Source of the DNA: Candidatus Methylomirabilota bacterium
Lineage (GTDB): Bacteria > Methylomirabilota > Methylomirabilia > Methylomirabilales > JACPAU01
Reading direction: 5' to 3'
DNA: 9,498 nucleotides
Assembly: GCA_016180705.1 (NCBI GenBank)
Contig: JACPAU010000181.1
Coordinates: 1 to 9,498, forward strand
Part shown: piece by piece, positions 6,545 to 9,498 of the stretch
Numbering within the stretch: position 1 is the first letter of the stretch
Layout: each line of letters begins with the position of its first letter
Translations under genes and position numbers: made by a program
Notes under the pieces: model-generated
What the model was told of the DNA's origin: nothing
The model's database searches: none
What the model saw: only the letters and a program-made list of their open reading frames with translations

Positions 6545-7025
6545 TTACCTCCTGCCCGCCTCCGGGCCGTTCGTCCGCCCGGCGGCGCCCACGCCCACCG
6601 GCAGGTACTTGCTCCAGGCCTCCAGGCGCTCGCGGGAGCTGGCCAGAATCCCCAGGTAGAACACCGAGATCGGCTTCGCGGGCGGCCGGAGGAGGGCCAT
6701 GCCCGCCTCGAGCGGGGTCCGGCTTCCCTTCCGCAGGTTGCACGCCCGGCACGCGCTGACCACGTTCTCCCAGATTGTAGCCGTCCCGCTTCAGGATGTT
6801 CTTCTTGTTGAAGGAGAGCGTCTGGAGCGGGGGCTTGCGGACGTAGCGGTGCAGGCGGATGACCGAGGGGACCGGGACCACGACCGAGGGGGAGCGGAGG
6901 ACCCGGTTCGTGTCCTCCACGCGTTCGGCGCGGCCGGTGTAGAGCAGGATGATAGCTCGGCGGGCAGTGCAGACCTGGAGGGCCTCGAAGGTCTGGTTGA
7001 GGATCAGGACTTTACTTGAATCCAT
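6545..7025 (-). pseudogene. HNH endonuclease, broken by internal deletion and frameshift
   Basis: The first 83 codons from ATG 7025 (MDSSKVLILNQTFEALQV, then RRAIILLYTGRAERVED, PSVIRLHRYVRKPP, FNKKNILKRDGY) match the N-terminal part of the common short HNH endonuclease family. Those proteins continue CxYC...DHxxPxSxGG...WENVVSACRACN. Here, right after GGC TAC (6782-6777), the sequence jumps to WENVVSACRACNLRKGSRTP in another frame (codons from 6775), which then runs to TAA 6547-6545. The missing part, roughly 25-30 codons by comparison with the family, held the first zinc CxxC pair and the catalytic D-H. The frame relation requires a loss of 3n+2 bases. GGAGGA at 7041-7036 supports the start. 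The product cannot be an active nuclease. An assembly deletion would look the same and must be excluded. Confidence 0.85.
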
Positions 7026-7074
7026 ACGCGGGATATCCTCCGCCGACCCCCGCCCTCCCGCCGGCGTGAAGGGC

Positions 7075-7104
7075 ATCCTAGCCAGAGCGCACCGCGCTTG
7101 TCAA
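7075..7104 (-). promoter_or_regulatory. sigma70-type promoter for the HNH-LysM unit
   Basis: A perfect TTGACA -35 (7104-7099) and TAGGAT -10 (7080-7075, 4/6 of consensus) are separated by 18 nt on the minus strand. A start near 7068 would give a leader of about 43 nt ending in the GGAGGA ribosome site before ATG 7025. No other good promoter is visible between here and the antitoxin, so transcripts may reach the toxin remnant and antitoxin. Confidence 0.65.
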
Positions 7105-7111
7105 GTTGCAA

Positions 7112-7141
7112 GGGGCGGGCCAGGACTGCGCCCGGCGCCCC
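7112..7141 (-). terminator. hairpin directly after the Ppx/GppA gene
   Basis: Starting at the base after the TGA stop, GGGGCG (7141-7136) pairs with CGCCCC (7117-7112), and CCGGG (7135-7131) pairs with CCTGG (7124-7120, one G-U). The stem has 11 pairs with a 2-nt bulge and a 6-nt loop. Only TT follows, then GCAACTT, so the U-tract is weak. It ends 7 nt before the -35 of the next promoter, a sensible place for a terminator of the NFACT-Ppx unit. Confidence 0.45.
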
Positions 7142-8095
7142 TCACCCGTTGGGCCGGGAGGCCGTGGGGGCGAGCCGGCGGGCCAGCGTGTCGAGCAGGA
7201 TCCCCTCCCGGAGGCCCCCATCGGTCACGGTGCACCCGTCGAACCCCAGGACGTCCAGGGCTTCCGCGAGGAGGCAGGTCCCGGCCACGATCACGTCGGC
7301 CCGTCCGGGCTCAAGGCCGGGCAGGCGCTGCCGGGCCCCGAGGGGGGTCGCGGCGAGCCGGCGGAGCAGGTCGCGGATCCGTCCCACGCCGAGCCGGTAC
7401 CCGGTGACCCGGTCCGGGTCGTACGGGTCGAGCCCCAGTTCCAGCGCGGCCAGCGTCGTGGCGGTCCCGCCGGTCCCGATCGCCTCCACGGATCGGAGCG
7501 GCGGCTGGAAGGGGACGCCGGCGGCCACCGCCTCCCGGACATGCGCGGCGCACGCGGCCAGCGCCTCGGCGGGCGGCGGGTCCTCCCGGAAAAACCGCTC
7601 CGTCAACTTCACGACCCCGAGCGGCAGGCTTACGCTCTGCCGGGGCGCGCTCCCCGCCGTCAGCGTGAACTCCGTGCTCCCCCCGCCGATGTCTATGACG
7701 AGGCAGCGCCCCCCGCGGCGCGGCAGCAGGTGCAGGGCCCCGAGCGTGGTCAGGCGGGCCTCCTCCTCGGGGTCCACCACGGTGACGGCGCAGCCGGCCG
7801 CGGCCGCGGCCGCGAGGAACGCCTCCCGGTTCGCCCCCTCCCGGGCCGCGCTGGTGGCGACGGCCCGGACGGCCACGGCCCCGAGGTGTCGGGCCGCCGC
7901 GGCGTACCGGGCGACGGCCGCCACCGTCCGCTCGATCGCGGCGGGCGCGAGGCGTCCGGTCCCCTCCAGGCCCTCGCCGAGGCGGGTGATGGCCTGCTCC
8001 TGATGGCGGACCCGGTAGGCGCCGGGTCCCTCCGCGTCCGCCACCAGAAGGCGGACCGTGTTGGTCCCGACGTCAATGGCCGCGACGGTCGGCAT
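7142..8095 (-). CDS. Ppx/GppA-family exopolyphosphatase / pppGpp phosphohydrolase
   Basis: 317 aa, the short form with the two ASKHA-fold lobes and no C-terminal HD-like domain. Family members release phosphate from polyphosphate and/or convert pppGpp to ppGpp in the cytosol. Visible motifs: phosphate 1 AIDVGTNTVRLLVA (6-19); RAVATSAAREG (77-87); the catalytic-base region DPEEEARL (108-115), equivalent to the usual GEEEARL; phosphate 2 VIDIGGGSTEF (133-143); GTGGTATTLAAL (207-218); ADVIVAG (266-272); and the signature VTDGGLREGIL (290-300). Sequence alone does not separate Ppx from GppA activity. ATG 8095 shares one base with the TGA of the upstream NFACT gene (TGATG), so its translation is probably coupled, with a GGAAGAGGA ribosome-site stretch just before. 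A stem-loop follows its stop. Confidence 0.93.
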   Translation of the reverse strand: MPTVAAIDVGTNTVRLLVADAEGPGAYRVRHQEQAITRLGEGLEGTGRLAPAAIERTVAAVARYAAAARHLGAVAVRAVATSAAREGANREAFLAAAAAAGCAVTVVDPEEEARLTTLGALHLLPRRGGRCLVIDIGGGSTEFTLTAGSAPRQSVSLPLGVVKLTERFFREDPPPAEALAACAAHVREAVAAGVPFQPPLRSVEAIGTGGTATTLAALELGLDPYDPDRVTGYRLGVGRIRDLLRRLAATPLGARQRLPGLEPGRADVIVAGTCLLAEALDVLGFDGCTVTDGGLREGILLDTLARRLAPTASRPNG

Positions 8096-9498
8096 CAGTC
8101 CTCTTCCGCCCGCGCCCGCTCCGCCAGGCGCTTGACCAGGGCGGGGTCCGGGCGGACGACGATGGTCTTCTCCCGGCTGATCAGGGCCTCGCCCACCTTC
8201 CCCCCCTTCGGCTTGCGGACGTGCCGGGCCTCGGTGTAGTCCACGGCGATCTTCCCCTCGCCCCGCGCCTTGCTGTAGTAGGCGGCCAGGACCGCCGCCT
8301 CCCGCAGCGTCCGGACCGGGACCTGCGGGCGCGCCTTCTCCGTCCGGACCAGGACGTGCGAGCCGGCCGTCGCCTGGGCGTGGAGCCACAGGTCGTGTGC
8401 GCGGGCCAGCCGGAAGGTCAGGTGCGCGTTCCCCGCCCCGCTCCTCCCCACGAGGACCGTGAACCCCTCGCTCGAGCGGAACTGGCGGGGGGGCGGCCCC
8501 TCCGCGTCCCTGCCCCGGGCCGTCTTCGGCCGGGCCGCGCGGGCGCGCGGCGCGAGGCTCTTCCGGAGGGCATCCTGCTCCGCCGCGGGGAGGGAGCCGC
8601 CGGCGAGTCTCGCCTCCGCCTCCCGGAGTCGCTTGAGGCCGGCCTCGGTCTCCTCCAGGCGGGCGCGGAGCAGGGGGCGGCCGCGGCGGCCCTTGGCCGC
8701 GCGCCGGAAGTAGGCCTCGGCGTTCGCCCGGGCGGAGAGCGCGGGATCGAGCGGGACGGCGAGGGTGGCTCCGGGCCCGGCGGTGTAGTCGGGGAGGCTG
8801 ACCGTGGCTGCCCCACGCCGGACCGCCTGCTGGTTCGCGAGGAGGAGTTCCCCCATCCGCTGCCACCGCTCCGCCTCCGCCGCCCGGGCCAGATCCTCCC
8901 GGAGCGCCTGCGCCCGCCGCTCGAGGCGCGCGACGGCCCGGGCCACGAGGCGGTGCAGCGCGGCCTCGCGCTCCCCGGACCGCTCGGCTCCCCGGGCCTC
9001 CCGCCAAGCGAGCAGGGCCCGGCTCATGCTCTCCACGGGCCGCTGCGTCTCGGAGGCGTATCCCGTGAGAGCGATGGCGCTCACCCCCGTCACGGTCTCC
9101 CCGGCGAGCAGGAGGCGCGGCGCGGAGGCCCCCCCGCCCATCGCGCGCAGTTCCTGGAGCACCGAGAACAGCACGGCGGGATCCGGAGTGGCCGCCCGCG
9201 CGGCGATCTCCTTGGCGAGCACGGTTCCGAGGGGGGGGAGGGCCGCCCGCAGCGCCCGGAAGAGGGGCTCGCCCGAGGCCAGGAACGGGCTGAGCAGGGC
9301 CGCCAGGTCCGCCGCGCTCTCGGGGGGCTGGGCGGCCGGGGAGGCGTCGAGGGAGAAGTCGGGGGGCAGGGCGAACAGGGCGCGCTCGGGGGTGCGGAGG
9401 GCGGCCCCGGGGCGCCGGGGGAGGAGGCTCACCTCGAGGGTCGTTTCTCCCGCGTCGAAGTCCAGGCGGACGCGGCGCGCCCACTCCTGGACGGCGAG
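8095..9498 (-). CDS. NFACT-family protein (RqcH/Tae2/FbpA-like), 5' end beyond window
   Basis: 467 residues are visible and the frame is open to the right edge, so the N-terminus is missing; a GTG at 9432 is only an internal valine. The first part (WARRVRLDFDAGETTLEVSLLPRR, then GTVLAKEIAARA) is the later half of NFACT-N. A long charged middle, AALHRLVARAVARLERRAQALREDL through RARLEETEAGLKRLREAEARL, is the helical and coiled-coil region. The C-terminal NFACT-R domain is complete: GFTVLVGRSGAGNAHLTFR, AHDLWLHAQATAGSHVLVR, AAVLAAYYSKARG, VDYTEARHVRKPKGGKVGEA. RqcH proteins bind stalled 50S subunits with peptidyl-tRNA and direct alanine tailing. The Asp-Arg pair that marks active RqcH lies in the missing N-terminus, so that role cannot be confirmed. 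It is followed by the overlapping Ppx/GppA gene. Confidence 0.9.
   Translation of the reverse strand, partial: LAVQEWARRVRLDFDAGETTLEVSLLPRRPGAALRTPERALFALPPDFSLDASPAAQPPESAADLAALLSPFLASGEPLFRALRAALPPLGTVLAKEIAARAATPDPAVLFSVLQELRAMGGGASAPRLLLAGETVTGVSAIALTGYASETQRPVESMSRALLAWREARGAERSGEREAALHRLVARAVARLERRAQALREDLARAAEAERWQRMGELLLANQQAVRRGAATVSLPDYTAGPGATLAVPLDPALSARANAEAYFRRAAKGRRGRPLLRARLEETEAGLKRLREAEARLAGGSLPAAEQDALRKSLAPRARAARPKTARGRDAEGPPPRQFRSSEGFTVLVGRSGAGNAHLTFRLARAHDLWLHAQATAGSHVLVRTEKARPQVPVRTLREAAVLAAYYSKARGEGKIAVDYTEARHVRKPKGGKVGEALISREKTIVVRPDPALVKRLAERARAEED

Noticed and set aside
7142..9484. 780-codon minus-strand frame joining NFACT and Ppx regions
   Set aside because: Only its last 317 codons are the Ppx/GppA protein; the upstream part is an out-of-frame reading of the NFACT gene, whose proper frame shows the NFACT-R motifs.

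Overview
This is a very GC-rich bacterial chromosomal window of mostly housekeeping and hypothetical genes, densely packed, with GTG as well as ATG starts and clear Shine-Dalgarno motifs. Gene content and protein style (UvrB, NFACT, Ppx/GppA, EamA permease, PilZ, LysM lipo/periplasmic-type protein) suggest a high-GC Gram-negative-like environmental lineage. NC10/Methylomirabilota/Rokubacteria or a deltaproteobacterium-like group are plausible, but this is an impression and not a placement. I see no tRNA, rRNA, CRISPR array or intact transposon.

Left part (1-2867): a PilZ-domain gene runs off the left edge on the minus strand. It is divergent from a two-TM membrane protein (491-1045, +), with two well-formed sigma70-type promoters back to back between them. 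An EamA/DMT permease (minus) follows tail-to-tail with the membrane protein and is divergent from a class I SAM methyltransferase (2067-2867, +).

Centre (2865-5544): between the methyltransferase and the convergent uvrB unit lies a nested palindromic element of about 165 bp. Its imperfect arms of about 35 bp include both flanking stop codons, and four further hairpins lie inside. It is the most unusual non-coding object here. uvrB (minus) is followed after 27 nt by a three-TM small protein. Upstream of uvrB is a 144-nt gap holding an inverted repeat.

Decayed patch (5545-7025): an XRE antitoxin-like gene of visibly lower GC sits directly after the C-terminal remnant of a RelE-superfamily-like toxin that has no start codon. 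Next upstream are a LysM protein with a signal peptide and an HNH endonuclease gene broken by an internal, frame-changing deletion that removed the catalytic core. That deletion also makes the HNH N-terminal half run in frame into the LysM gene, so a naive ORF call fuses two unrelated proteins. A TTGACA promoter drives this unit.

Right part (7112-9498): an NFACT-family gene (5' end beyond the window) overlaps by 1 nt a Ppx/GppA phosphatase gene, forming a translationally coupled pair that ends in a hairpin.

I did not find a convincing large new system. The candidates worth testing are the palindromic element, the two decayed loci side by side, and the conserved-looking pairs NFACT-Ppx and uvrB-small membrane protein.
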